Under the pieces are notes generated by a model, which ran no database searches, was not told where the DNA came from, and saw nothing but the letters and a program-made list of their open reading frames with translations. Positions 10,351 to 22,926 of a stretch of DNA of 64,000 bases are shown here, piece by piece (the first letter of the stretch is position 1; every line of letters starts with the position of its first letter). Source of the stretch: Reticulitermes speratus. Lineage: Eukaryota > Arthropoda > Insecta > Blattodea > Rhinotermitidae. The DNA is taken from assembly GCA_021186555.1 (NCBI GenBank), contig JAJKFL010000010.1:23814679-23878678 (forward strand). The letters are read 5' to 3'. The position numbers and the translations under genes were made by a program.

Positions 10351-13300
10351 AGTATGGAGCATTGGTCGAATGATACTGACAGGGGAAACTGAAGTACTGG
10401 GAGAGAAACATTATACAGCGTTGGTGGTAGATGTGTGAATGAGTATGGAGCATTGGTGGAATGATACTGACAGGGGAAAACTGAAGTACTGTGAGAGAAA
10501 CATTATACAGCGTTGGTGGTAGATGTATGAATGAGTATGGAGCATTGGTGGAATGATACTGACAGGGGAAAACTGAAGTACTGGGAGAAAAACATTATAC
10601 AGCGTCGGTGGTAGATGTATGAATGTGTATGGAGCATTGGTGGAATGATACTGACAGGGGAAACTGAAGTACTGGGAGAGAAACATTATACAGCGTTGGT
10701 GGTAGATGTATGAATGAGTATGGAGCATTGGCGGAATGATACTGACAGGGGAAACTGAAGTACTGGGAGAGAAACATTATACAGCGTTGTTGGTAGATGT
10801 AATGAATGAGTATGGAGCATTGGTGGAATGATACTGACAGGGGAAACTGAAGTACTGGGAGAGAAACATTATACAGCGTGTGGTAGAGATGTATGAATGA
10901 GTATGGAGCATTGGCGGAATGATACTGACAGGGGAAACTGAAGTACTGGGAGAGAAACATATACAGCGTTGGTGTAGATGTATGAATGAGTATGGAGCAA
11001 TGGTGGAATGATACTGACAGGGGAAACTGAAGTACGGGGAGAGAAACATTATACAGCGTTGGTGGTAGATGTAATGAATGAGTATGGAGCATTGGTGGAA
11101 TGATACTGACAGGGAAACTGAAGTACTGGGAGAGAAACATTATACAGCGTTGGTGGTAGATGTATGAAATGAGTATGGAGCATTGGTGGAATGATACTGA
11201 CAGGGGAAACTGAAGTACTGGGAGAGAAACATTATACAGCAGTTGGTGGTAGATGTATGAATGAGTAGGAGCATTGGTGGAATGATACTGACAGGGGAAA
11301 CTGAAGTACTGGAGAGAAAACATTATACAGCGTTGGTGGTAGATGTATGAAATGAGTATGGAGCATTGGTGGAATGATACTGACAGGGGAAACTGAAGTA
11401 CTGGGAGAGAAACATTATACAGCGTTGGTGTAGATGTAATGAATGAGTATGGAGCATTGGTGGAATGACACTGACAGGGGAAACTGAAGTACTGGGAGAG
11501 AAACATTATACAGCGTTGTGGTAGATGATGAATGAGTATGGAGCATTGGTGGAATGATACTGACAGGGAAACTGAAGTACTGGGAGAGAAACATTATACA
11601 GCGTTGTGGTAGATGTAATGAATGAGTATGGAGCAATGGTGGAATGACACTGACAGGGGAAACTGAAGTACTGAAGAGAAACATTATACAGCGTTGGTGG
11701 TAGATGTATGAATGAGTATGGAGCATTGGTGGAATGATACTGACAGGGGAAACTGAAGTACTGGAGAGAAACATTATACAGCGTTGGTGGTAGATGTATG
11801 AATGAGTATGGAGCATTGGTGTAATGACACTGACAGGGGAAACTGAAGTACTGGGAAGAAACATTATACAGCGTTGGTGGTAGATGTATGAATGAGTATG
11901 GAGCATTGGTGGAATGAACTGACAGGGGAAACTGAAGTACTGGGAGAGAAACATTATACAGCGTTGGTGGTAGATGTATGAATGAGTATGGAGCATTGGT
12001 GGAATGATACTGACAGGGGAAACTGAAGTACTGGAGAGAAACATTATACAGCGTTGTGGTAGATGTATGAATGAGTATGAGCATTGGTGGAATGACACTG
12101 ACAGGGAAACTGAAGTACTGGGAGAGAAACATTATACAGCGTTGGTGGTAGATGTATGAATGAGTATGGAGCATTGGTGGAATGACACTGACAGGGGAAA
12201 CTGAAGTACTGGGAGAGAAACATTATACAGCGTTGGTGGTAATGTATGAATGTATGGAGCATTGGTGGAATGACACTGACAGGGGAAACTGAAGTACTGG
12301 GAGAGAAACATTATACAGCGTTGGTGGTAGATGTATGAATGAGTGTGGAGCATTGGTGGAATGACACTGACAGGGGAAACTGAAGTACTGGGAGAGAAAC
12401 ATTATACAGCGTTGGTGGTAGATGATATGAATGAGTATGGAGCATTGGTGGAATGATACTGAAAGGGGAAACTGAAGTACTGGGAGAGAAACATTATACA
12501 GCGTTGGTGGTAGATGTATGAATGAGTATGGAGCCTTGGTGGAATGATACTGACAGGGGAAACTGAAGTACTGGGAGAGAAACATTATACAGCGTTGGTG
12601 GTAGATGTATGAATGAGTATGGACCCTTGGTGGAATGATACTGACAGGGGAAACTGAAGTACTGGAGAGAAACATTATACAGCGTTGGTGGTAGATGTAA
12701 TGAATGAGTATGGAGCATTGGTGGAATGATACTGAAAGGGGAAACTGAAGTACTGGGAGAGAAACATTATACAGCGTTGGTGGTAGATGTATGAATGAGT
12801 ATGGAGCATTGGTGGAATGATACTGAAAGGGGAAACTGAAGTACTGGAGAGAAACATCATACAGCGTTGGTGGTTGTGGTATTATGAATGGTATGGAGCA
12901 TTGGTGGAATGATACTGACAGGGAAACTGAAGTACTGGGAGAAAACATTATACAGCGTTGGTGGTAGATGTATGAATGAGTATGGAGCATGGTGGAATGA
13001 TACTGACAGGGGAAACTGAAGTACTGGGAGAGAAACATTATACAGCGTTGGTGTAGATGAATGAATGAGTATGGAGCATGGTGGAATGATACTGACAGGG
13101 GAAACTGAAGTACTGGGAGAGAAACATTATACAGCGTTGTAGTATATGAATAATGAGTATGGAGCATTGGTGAATGATACTGACAGGGAAACTGAAGTAC
13201 TGGAGAGAAACATTATACAGCGTTGGTAGTAGATAATGAATGAGTATGGAGCATTGGTGGAATGATACTGACAGGGGAAACTGAAGTACTGGAGAGAAAC

Positions 13301-16300
13301 ATTATACAGCGTTGGTGGTAGATGTATGAATGAGTATGGAGCATTGGTGGAATGATACTGAAAGGGGAAACTGAAGTACTGGGAGAGAAACATCATACAG
13401 CGTTGGTGGTAGATGTATGAATGAGTGATGGAGCATTGGTGGAATGATACTGACAGGGGAAACTGAAGTACTGGAGAGAAACATTATACAGCGTTGGTGG
13501 TAGATGTATGAATGAGTATGGAGCATTGGTGGAATGATACTGACAGGGAAACTGAAGTACTGGGAGAGAAACATTATACAGCGTTGGTTAGATGTATGAA
13601 TGAGTATGGAGCATTGGTGGAATGATACTGAAGGGGAAACTGAAGTACTGGGAGAGAAACATTATACAGCGTTGGTGGTAGATGTATGAATGAGTATGGA
13701 GCATTGGTGGAATGATACTGACAGGGGAAACTGAAGTACTGGAGAGAAACATTATACAGCGTTGGTGGTAGATGTATGAATGAGTATGGACCCTTGGTGG
13801 AATGATACTGACAGGGGAAACTGAAGTACTGGGAGAGAAACATTATACAGCGTTGGTGGTAGATGTATGAATGAGTATGGAGCATTGGTGGAATGATACT
13901 GACAGGGGAAACTGAAGTACTGGGAGAGAAACATTATACAGCGTTGGTGGTAGATGTATGATGAATGAGTATGGAGCATTGGTGGAATGATACTGAAAGG
14001 GGAAACTGAAGTACTGGGAGAGAAACATTATACAGCGTTGGTGGTAGATGTATGAATGAGTATGGAGCATTGGTGGAATGATACTGAAGGGGAAACTGAA
14101 GTACTGGGAGAGAAACATTATACAGCGTTGGTGGTAGATTATGAATGATGAGTTGGAGCATTGGTGGAATGATACTGAAAGGGGAAACTGAAGTACTGGG
14201 AGAGAAACATTATACAGCGTTGGTGGTAGATGTATGAATGAGTGTGGAGCATTGGTGGAATGATACTGAAGGGGAAACTGAAGTACTGGGAGAGAAACAT
14301 TATACAGCGTTGGTGGTAGATATATGAATGAGTATGGAGCATTGGTGGAATGATACTGAGCATGGGAAACTGAAGTACTCGGGAGAGAAACATTATACAG
14401 CGTTGGTGGTAGATGTATGAATGAGTATGGAGCATTGTGGAATGATACTGAAGGGAAACTGAAGTACTGGGAGAGAAACATTATACAGCGTTGGTGGTAG
14501 ATGTATGAATGAGTATGGAGCATTGGTGGAATGATACTGACAGGGGAAACTGAAGTACTGGGAGAGAAACATTATACAGCGTTGGTGGTAGATGTATGAA
14601 TGAGTATGGAGCATTGGTGGAATGATACTGACAGGGGAAACTGAAGTACTGGGAGAGAAACATTATACAGCGTTGGTGGTAGATGTATGAATGAGTATGG
14701 AGCATTGGTGGAATGATACTGAAGGGGAAACTGAAGTACTGGGAGAGAAACATTATACAGCGTTGGTGGTAGATGTATGAATGAGTATGGAGCATTGGTG
14801 GAATGATACTGACAGGGGAAACTGAAGTACTGGGAGAGAAACATTATACAGCGTTGGTGGTAGATGTATGAATGAGTATGGAGCATTGGTGGAATGATAC
14901 TGACAGGGGAAACTGAAGTACTGGGAGAGAAACATTATACAGCGTTGGTGGTAGATGTAATGAATGAGTATGGAGCATTGGTGGAATGATACTGACAGGG
15001 GAAACTGAAGTACTGGGAGAGAAACATTATACAGCGTTGGTGTAGATGTATGAATGAGTATGGAGCATTGGTGGAATGATACTGACAGGGGAAACTGAAG
15101 TACTGGGAGAGAAACATTATACAGCGTTGGTGGTAGATGTATGAATGAGTATGGAGCATTGGTGGAATGATACTGACAGGGGAAACTGAAGTACTGGGAG
15201 AGAAACATTATACAGCGTTGGTGGTAGATGTATGAATGAGTATGGAGCATTGGTGGAATGATACTGACAGGGGAAACTGAAGTACTGGGAGAGAAACATT
15301 ATACAGCGTTGGTGGTAGATGATATGAATGAGTATGGAGCATTGGTGGAATGATACTGACAGGGGAAACTGAAGTACTGGGAGAGAAACATTATACAGCG
15401 TTGGTGGTAGATGTATGAATGAGTATGGAGCATTGGTGGAATGATACTGACAGGGGAAACTGAAGTACTGGGAGAGAAACATTATACAGCGTTGGTGGTA
15501 GATGTATGAATGAGTATGGAGCATTGGTGGAATGATACTGACAGGGGAAACTGAAGTACTGGAGAGAAACATTATACAGCGTTGGTGTAGATGAATGAAT
15601 GAGTATGGAGCATTGGTGGAATGATACTGACAGGGGAAACTGAAGTACTGGGAGAGAAACATTATACAGCGTTGTGGTAGATAGTATGAATGAGTATGGA
15701 GCATTGGTGGAATGATACTGACAGGGGAAACATGAAGTACTGGGAGAGAAACATTATACAGCGTTGGTGGTAGATGTATGAATGAGTATGGAGCATTGGT
15801 GGAATGATACTGACAGGGGAAACTGAAGTACTGGGAGAGAAACATTATACAGCGTTGGTAGTAGATGTATGAATGAGTATGGAGCATTGGTGGAATGATA
15901 CTGACAGGGGAAACTGAAGTACTGGAGAGAAACATTATACAGCGTATGGTAGGTAGATGTATGAATGAGTATGGAGCATTGGTGGAATGATACTGACAGG
16001 GGAAACTGAAGTACTGGGAGAGAAACATTATACAGCGTTGGTAGTAGATGATGAATGAGTATGGAGCATTGGTGGAATGATACTGACAGGGAAACTGAAG
16101 TACTGGGAGAGAAACAATTATACAGCGTTGGTGTAGATGAATGAATGAGTATGGAGCATTGGTGGAATGATACTGACAGGGGAAACTGAAGTACTGGGAG
16201 AGAAACATTATACAGCGTTGGTAGTAGATGAATGAATGAGTATGGAGCATTGGTGGAATGATACTGACAGGGGAAACTGAAGTACTGGGAGAGAAACATT

Positions 16301-17903
16301 ATACAGCGTTGGTAGTAGATGAATGAATGAGTATGGAGCATTGGTGGAATGATACTGACAGGGGAAACTGAAGTACTGGGAGAGAAACATTATACAGCGT
16401 TGGTAGTAGATGAATGAATGAGTATGGAGCATTGGTGGAATGATACTGACAGGGGAAACTGAAGTACTGGGAGAGAAACATTATACAGCGTTGGTAGTAG
16501 ATGAATGAATGAGTATGGAGCATTGGTGGAATGATACTGACAGGGGAAACTGAAGTACTGGGAGAGAAACATTATACAGCGTTGGTAGTAGATGAATGAA
16601 TGAGTATGGAGCATTGGTGGAATGATACTGACAGGGGAAACTGAAGTACTGGGACAGAAACATTATACAGCGTTGGTAGTAGATGAATGAATGAGTATGG
16701 AGCATTGGTGGAATGATACTGACAGGGGAAAACTGAAGTACTGGAGAGAAACATTATACAGCGTTGGTGGTAGATGTATGAATGAGTATGGAGCATTGGT
16801 GGAATGATACTGACAGGGGAAACTGAAGTACTGGGAGAGAAACATTATACAGCGTTGGTGGTAGATGTATGAATGAGTATGGAGCATTGATGGAATGATA
16901 CTGACAGGGGAAAACTGAAGTACTGGGAGAGAAACATTATACAGCGTTGGTGGTAGATGTATGAGTATGGAGCGTTGGTGGAATGATACTGACAGGGGAA
17001 ACTGAAGTACTGGAGAGAAACATTATACAGCGTTGGTGGTAGATGTATGAGTATGGAGCGTTGGTGGAATGATACTGACAGGGGAAACTTAAGTACTGGG
17101 AGAGAAACATTATACAGCGTTGGTGGTAGATGTATGAGTATGGAGCGTTGGTGGAATGATACTGACAGGGGAAACTGAAGTACTGGGAGAGAAACATTAT
17201 ACAGCGTTGGTGGTAGATGAATGAATGAGTATGGAGCATTGGTGGAATGATACTGACAGGGGAAAACTGAAGTACTGGGAGAGAAACATTATACAGCGTT
17301 GGTGGTAGATGGATGAATGAGTATGGAGCATTGGTGGAATGATACTGACAGGGGAAACTGAAGTACTGGGAGAGAAACATTATACAGTGTTGGTGGTAGA
17401 TGAATGAATGAGTATGGAATATTGGTGGAATGATACTGACAGGGGAAACTGAAGTACTGGGAGAGAAACATTATACAGCGTTGGTGGTAGATGAATGAAT
17501 GAGTATGGAACATTGGTGGAATGATACTGACAGGGGAAACTGAAGTACTGGGAGAGAAACATTATACAGCGTTGGTGGTAGATGAATGAATGAGTATGGA
17601 ACATTGGTGGAACGATACTGACAGGGGAAACTGAAGTACTGGGAGAGAAACATTATACAGCGTTGGTGGTAGATGAATGAATGAGTATGGAACATTGGTG
17701 GAATGATACTGACAGGGGAAAACTGAAGTACTGGGAGAGAAAAATTATACAGCGTTGGTGGTAGATGGATGAATGAGTATGGAGCATTGGTGGAATGATA
17801 CTGACAGGGGAAACTGAAGTACTGGGAGAGAAACATTATACAGCGTCGGTGGTAGATGAATGAATGAGTATGGAGCATTGGTGGAATGATACTGACAGGG
17901 GAA
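10351..17903 (-). repeat. 91-bp SINE-derived satellite, array 1, about 83 copies
   Basis: The plus-strand unit runs GAATGAGTATGGAGCATTGG, TGGAATGATACTGACAGGGG, AAACTGAAGTACTGGGAGAG, AAACATTATACAGCG and TTGGTGGTAGATGTAT. About 60 bp of it is the reverse complement of the body/tail of the SINE at 40319-40603, hence the strand given. Many units carry one-base deletions. The best-preserved runs are about 14480-15500 and 16200-16700. Because 91 is not a multiple of three, minus-strand frames of up to 377 codons cross units; they are artefacts. The array ends inside a unit at GACAGGGGA. Confidence 0.97.
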
Positions 17904-17929
17904 GCCCGAGAAAACGTAAAATTACCTGA

Positions 17930-18145
17930 ATTGTGTATAAATATTCAGTCCGTCCCGCTCACTAAACACGCCATCTCGGTTATAGAAACTGTCAATTAAT
18001 TCTGTATATGGAATTATTCGCTGTTAGTTCTGAGATCCATAAAAAAAACACATAAATACACTTTGTGGGCAGAACGTAGAATTTGTGAGTGTTAAACGTT
18101 GTGGTATATGTAGTAACCCCTGGGATTTAGAGTATTAAGTGTGAG
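17930..18145. repeat. Single diverged copy of the 114-bp unit plus its flank
   Basis: Sequence from CAGTCCGTCCCGCTCACTAA through TTCTGAGATCC and GTGGGCAGAACGTAGAATTT aligns to the last unit and right flank of the array at 1-1037, at lower identity. It ends about 15 bp before the acceptor of exon 2. It may be the unamplified form of the same dispersed repeat. Confidence 0.85.
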
Positions 18146-18161
18146 TTTAATTCTTTTTCAG

Positions 18162-18247
18162 AAGGTGGCGACAGGAAGGCAGCTGAAGAATCGTCTGCTG
18201 TATCGACCGAAGGCAGCATCAGCCATTCTGACGACGACCAAGACGAA
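18162..18247 (+). CDS. IA-2: IA-2 exon 2 in window: acidic luminal segment
   Basis: The exon runs from TTTTTCAG to GTAAGT and has 86 nt. With the G from exon 1 it reads EGGDRKAAEESSAVSTEGSI and then SHSDDDQDE, ending in phase 0 into exon 3. It is strongly acidic and Ser-rich, typical of the unstructured luminal part of granule proteins. A diverged copy of the 114-bp satellite and its flank lies immediately upstream (17930-18145). Confidence 0.78.
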
Positions 18248-19535
18248 GTAAGTTGCTACACTAATTTAATACAGAAAATGTAAGAGACAGAAGACAGATA
18301 ATGTAGCAGCCCTGCGGTGTGTCCTTTTGGCCTGAGCAGAAGGCTGCACAAACAGCGTATATGTTGAAAACATTGGAAAAATCTTTTTTGATATCAAATG
18401 TAAATAAGAAGGAAATTTACTTGGGCCAATTTAATTGAATTAAGATATGGAAAATTTTATTCCTTGAGCATTTCTAAATTTTATTTAGATTAATAATAAA
18501 TTGTTAATTATTAATAATTATAATAAATGTATAGTAAATATTTAAATAATTGTAAGATAGGGCATTATGGTATTAGAACAAGAATCTGACAGTGTTAGAT
18601 GTAACAAGTTTCCAAATGATGTACTCCTTGACGTAAAACACTGACTTCACCATGGCGTTCTTTGCAGTTCACAATGCGCGCCTAAATGTAATTTTATTTA
18701 CACCACACCCATCATAAAATTACGATCTACCCTACGCCGAGATTCGAGACATTCACAAATATTCAGTATAGTAAGTACGATATCTTATTTCGAATTTCAT
18801 TCAAATAGGCAAATAAATACGGATAATTCGGGCAGACATTTATTTACGCAGGAAGTTAAGAACGACTTTCACCGCGCCGATTTCGCGAAATTTATACCAC
18901 GCAGTGAATCGTTAAATAATAATTTACTTTAATTATATCCTTCAGAGGGTTTATTATTTATTTGTGGACCCAATTAACCGTCGCCGTGTATAATTTGAAT
19001 AATACTTTTGAATTCCGCAAATAGCAATTGAATAAGACTAAGTCCACCGAGCAGAATCTCCAGAAGCTGACGTTTTCCCAGGTGGTCATTAAATTTCCCG
19101 TTATTTTATGAAACGCGACGGTTCATCACCGCATTCACAAAACCCGCCATGTGTCCCTGTGTTGTGCCACATGAATCCAGCGAAAGCCGTCCTATCCCAT
19201 TTCTCTAACACCCATAACATTTGTTCTCCCATCTACTCCTAGTTACTGTCAGTGTCATTAAATAAACTACTGAAACAGCGACGAGTGTTTGGGGAGGGGC
19301 GAGGTAACAGGGGAGTGGAGAAGACTACATAACGAGGAACTTAATGATCTGTACTGATCACCAAATATGGGTGGGCATGTGGCACGTACGAGGAGAAGAG
19401 AGATGCACACAGAGTTCTGGTTGGGTAACAAGAAGGAAAGAGACAACTTGGAAGACCAAAATGGCGAGTATTAAAATGCAATAGGATGGAGGCGTGGACT
19501 AGATTAGTCTGACTCAGGATATGGGAAAGTTGGTG
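18248..19535. other. Intron 2, proximal part, no recognised feature
   Basis: AT-rich intronic DNA with no coherent ORF or repeat that I can identify. Confidence 0.5.
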
Positions 19536-19539
19536 GCTG

Positions 19540-19645
19540 TTGTGAACACGATAATGAACCGTCTGTTTCCTGCGGGCAGTTTCTTGACGAGATGAGAAGC
19601 TATTAGTTTCTCAAGAAGGGCTCTGCTCTATGGAGTTAGTTCAAT
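19540..19645 (-). mobile_element. Fragment of a dispersed LINE-like repeat (minus)
   Basis: The reverse complement (ACTAACTCCATAGAGC, then CTTCTTGAGAAACTAATAGC and a CATTATCGTGTTCACAACAG end) matches the repeat copies at 50924-51245 and 56777-57075, which begin ACTAACTCTATGGAG. Only the first about 100 bp is present. Confidence 0.6.
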
Positions 19646-19654
19646 TATTAAATT

Positions 19655-19868
19655 TAACTTTAAAAATATCATCATCATTATCATCATCATTATCATCCAT
19701 TACCATCATCATTATCATCATTATCATCATTATTCATTATATATTTCATTATCATTCATCATATTATATATATTATCATATCATTACATCATTATCATCT
19801 ATCATTCATCATCATCATTAGCATCATTATCATTATCATCATCATCATCTATCATCATCATCATCATG
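19655..19868. repeat. ATC/ATT-rich microsatellite
   Basis: Imperfect ATCATCATTATC repeats over about 210 bp. It causes the low-complexity 63-codon open frame at 19630-19821. Confidence 0.95.
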
Positions 19869-21468
19869 GAGGAAGAGAAAGCAAAGTGACCTTCACAAGT
19901 GCCAGACAGTTTCCCAGTGTTCGCAATGTCCACATAGACCCACTCTGATGCAACTCACTAACACTTTCTGACTTCGGAATGTTGCATGGCGGCCATGTTG
20001 GAAGGGTTTAAAAGTACTGTTTAGATATAGTCGCTTGTGGTTACGCCCAGTAGCATGACCTTACTATCGGCTGTCATGAAAGGCAACAAATTATTTCACA
20101 GTTTGCTGTAGGTTGGAGGATGTAAAGACGTCACGTGTCGTCCAGCCACTGTCTTTTCTCTTTTTATTATGTTATAGCAGCTAAATATATATATTTCGAT
20201 ATAAAAAGTTTGCTATCAGTCTTTGTGTTTTTTTTCTAAATTACGCCATCAACTAAGCCCCTTATGTACGAATAAATGTATTATTTATTATTATTATTAG
20301 TAGTAGTAGTATTTGGTTTCAATGGCGAAGAGATAAAATTGCCAAGAAGTCCCAATGGATTGTGAAGATTGGCCATTAACGTGGCATTAAATGGTATAAA
20401 TAGCATCCAGACTGCTGCAGCAATAAGCTGTTGCTTCTGAATTTTGTTATGTGTGTTTTTAATTGGAGAGCCAAATACAAAGACAGCCTCAGTGTAGCTA
20501 TAAGTTCTAGGGTTTACAGTGACGTGGTTATTCAGTTTGCGGTGTTCTGGGTTTCGACAACATTTAATCTTGTGAGTGGACACCGACGTTTCGAAGAAAC
20601 TTGCTGCCTCCATGTTCATGATTTAACTATTATGTCACCTACAAGATTGCAAGGTATCACAACCCTTACGACCACAATCTAAATATATACATAACATTTA
20701 CAGCGGAATTCCAAACAAAAGGGTAAAAATCATTCCGATTCCCAGAACTTTATTCTGACGTCAGTGTGTGCATGGCACATTTGTAGCAGATGGTACACAC
20801 CAGACACCCACTCAGTCACCACTGACATTTAAGTATATGTCCCACTGTGGCACCAAGATTTGAATCGAGGCGTAGAAGTGTCAAGTGTCTGCAGCCAGAT
20901 GTGATAGCTTGCTTCACGTAGGCGTCTGTTGCAACTCGCTGGTTATATAGGTGCTTCTTAAGCGGTACAAACTGCCAACTGGACTTTTAACCTGTTATTA
21001 CGCTACGGTTGGTTGTTTAGCACCACTACAATCTCCACGTCGCGTATTTTATTAGGAATTTGTTTGGAACTGAACGAATTGTAGCTATTGTGAGCTATTG
21101 TGAGCTATTGTGAGCTGATACCAAGTTTGTAGACACGTAACAAGAGGTTACAGTAGTAGGTAGGCCTTGACGGTAAATAAGAGCTGTTTGAAAATACACA
21201 GAGCTGTCTCAATTCATTGCCTTCAGTTTCATCCCCTAAATTGAATTTTTCTTTTGGCCTTACAGGTTAAAGAGAACATGTTGATAAACATATTGAATTC
21301 CTGCTACCATTTAGCCAAGAACGTTTTGTCTCCCCTTTTGATAACCAAGGATGTAGAATTAAAGTATACAGAATTATAATGTGCAGAATGAAGCCATCCT
21401 CACAGTCATCCTTCGCTTTCGGCATCTCAAACCTCAGCATCTAATCTCCCAATTCGTTTTTGCTTCAG
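19869..21468. other. Intron 2, distal part
   Basis: Mostly unassigned. A GTTTCGACAAC and CCGACGTTTCGAAGAAAC segment at about 20555-20640 resembles the core of the foldback elements seen elsewhere. TGTGAGCTATTG is repeated three times near 21080-21117. No gene is recognised. Confidence 0.45.
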
Positions 21469-21581
21469 GACGGAGCAACTTCCTTTACCAATGAAAAGAA
21501 GAAATCAATGATACCAACGCAAGGATCTTCCCAGTACGATACAGTTGACACCAGCTATGCCTATGTGGGGTTCAAGAACGG
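21469..21581 (+). CDS. IA-2: IA-2 exon 3 in window: possible convertase site and start of juxtamembrane ectodomain
   Basis: The exon lies between TGCTTCAG and GTAAGT, has 113 nt, starts in phase 0 and ends in phase 2. It reads DGATSFTNEKKKSMIPTQGS and ends DTSYAYVGFKNG. The KKK run lies before the region matching the compact SEA-like ectodomain. Vertebrate IA-2 is cut by prohormone convertases at a basic site just before that domain, so KKK is a plausible equivalent; this is inference. The YVGFKNG end is in the position of the first ectodomain strand. Confidence 0.86.
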
Positions 21582-21712
21582 GTAAGTGAAGTACCGTAAT
21601 GCAGGTACTTGCGCCACGGTTGCTCTTGACTTATTAAGGAAAGATTTCAGAGTTTGTGTCTTCCAAGTTGCAGAAATGTGTGCAAAATTCTGGGGGCCTA
21701 TGTGAAAGTCAG

Positions 21713-21959
21713 AGCCGATCCCACTGTGCCGCGCGGTCTAAGGCGTTGGTATGCGGAAGCTTGTTTGCTGGGATTGTTGGTTCGAATCCCGCCGGAGCAT
21801 AGATGTCTGTCTGTTGTGATTGTTGTGTGTTGTCAGGTAGAGGTCTCTGCGACGGGCTGATCACTCGTCCAGAGTAGTCCTACCGACTGTGGTGTGTCTG
21901 AGTGTGATCGTGAAGCCTCGTTAATGAGGAGGTCCTGGTACACTAGGGGCTGTTGCGCC
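21713..21959 (+). mobile_element. tRNA-Leu-like SINE, family 1, copy 1
   Basis: The head has a box-A-like CGCGGTCTAAGGCG and a box-B-like GGTTCGAATCCCG. The body contains GTCAGGTAGAGGTCTCTGCG and GGCTGATCACTCGT, and the tail GAGGAGGTCCTGGT to GGGGCTGTTGCGCC. Further copies are at 22176-22433 (+), 36631-36880 (-) and, as a tail fragment, about 24237-24293. Confidence 0.88.
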
Positions 21960-22124
21960 CTGGGGGGTTATAGAGTGTCCAGATACCCATTGTGTGGGAG
22001 GCTGGGTGGGCCCTAGGGTCGGTCTAGACGGGTGCGGAAGATCTCGCCTGCACCGGGATTCGATCCCCGGACCGTCCAGCTCGTGGCAAGTCGCTACACC
22101 GACGTCGTTACCCCGGCCCACCCG
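21960..22124 (-). mobile_element. tRNA-derived SINE, family 2
   Basis: The minus strand starts near CGGGTGGGCCGGGGTAACGA and has GTAGCGACTTGCC and the box B GGGGATCGAATCCCGG. The tail runs to CACTCTATAACCCCCC. It lies tail-to-tail against the family 1 copy at 21713-21959. Confidence 0.75.
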
Positions 22125-22175
22125 AAATATGAAGGTCATGTACCATTACAATATTAGAAGGTATTGATATGACAG

Positions 22176-22433
22176 GCCGATCGCAGTGGCCGCGCGGTCT
22201 AAGGCGTGGGTCTGCGGCCGTTCGCTTGTTGGGATTGCGGGTTCGAATCCCACCGTGGGCATGGATGTTGTCTGTTGTGAGTGTTGTGTGTTGTCAGGTA
22301 GAGGTCTCTGCGTCGGGCTGATCACTCGTATAGAGGAGTCCTACCGAGTGTGGTGTGTCTGAGTGTGATCGTGAAGCCTCGATAATGAGGAGGCCCTGGC
22401 CCAATAGGGGCTGTTGCGTCAATGGAAATAAAG
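22176..22433 (+). mobile_element. tRNA-Leu-like SINE, family 1, copy 2
   Basis: Same structure as the copy at 21713: GGCCGCGCGGTCTAAGGCG, GCGGGTTCGAATCCCACC, GTCAGGTAGAGGTCTCTGCG, and the tail GGCCCAATAGGGGCTGTTGC. The box B here is a perfect GGTTCGAATCC. It ends about 120 bp before exon 4. Confidence 0.9.
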
Positions 22434-22554
22434 TTTTTGAAAATCAGACACTAAATGCTGATGGAGTTGTAGCAATTCAGCATTCCGTCTCGAACGTAGA
22501 GCCATTTAATTCTGTGCGTTTACTTACAGTCGCCTTGCGTCTTGCGTCTTTCAG

Positions 22555-22641
22555 GTTGCGGACGTGGGATCAAGGTGTGCGTATCGTGGAAGAGGTGGCC
22601 AGTCTGTTGGGATTGGATCGCAGGAGCCTCACTCGTGTTAA
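22555..22641 (+). CDS. IA-2: IA-2 exon 4 in window: juxtamembrane ectodomain, first helix
   Basis: Acceptor CTTTCAG, donor GTAAGT, 87 nt (1 + 28 codons + 2). It reads GLRTWDQGVRIVEEVASLLG and then LDRRSLTRV. It aligns in position and pattern with the vertebrate segment that carries the GVKLLEIL helix. It sits only about 120 bp after a tRNA-derived SINE. Confidence 0.9.
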   Translation, partial: VADVGSRCAYRGRGGQSVGIGSQEPHSC

Positions 22642-22744
22642 GTAAGTCAAAGTGACCATTAGATTGATGCGAAGAGCTATTTGCTAGGAGGACAGTGCAC
22701 TGGAGTAGTCGCCATGCTCGACATTTAATTAAATGTGTGCCAGG

Positions 22745-22915
22745 TACAAAGCCGGATTGCGCTGAGCTTCACCTTTACCTTTACCCCTCCTGTTTGAACC
22801 CGTGACACGTGTTGAAACAGTAAAGCAAAGCAGTCCCTGTACAGGCCTGGACAGGACCTTAGGGTTCCAGGAGGTTGAGGCTCCCAACGTCAAGACAATC
22901 GGCACATGAATGTGA
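22745..22915 (-). mobile_element. Tail fragment of SINE family 3 (minus)
   Basis: The reverse complement contains ATGTGCCGATTGTCTTGACG, GGGAGCCTCAACCTCCTGGA and CCTGTCCAGGCCTGTACAGG, matching the 3' part of the family 3 copies at 22927 and 51487. The tRNA-like head is missing. Confidence 0.8.
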
Positions 22916-22926
22916 GTTACTTTATG

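Noticed and set aside
10411-17878. Dozens of overlapping minus-strand open frames of up to 377 codons with Ser/His/Thr-rich repeats (MLHTHSYIYHQRC and similar)
   Set aside because: They are translations of the 91-bp satellite in rotating frames. They have no independent start context and their ends vary with one-base indels.
22176-22260. A tRNA gene, suggested by box A and box B motifs
   Set aside because: The motif pair belongs to a SINE head. It repeats at several loci with the same non-tRNA body and does not fold into a complete cloverleaf with a proper acceptor stem by eye.
22355-22645. A single 96-codon gene at 22355-22645
   Set aside because: Its first half is SINE sequence and only the last 29 codons are IA-2 exon 4, read through from the intron.
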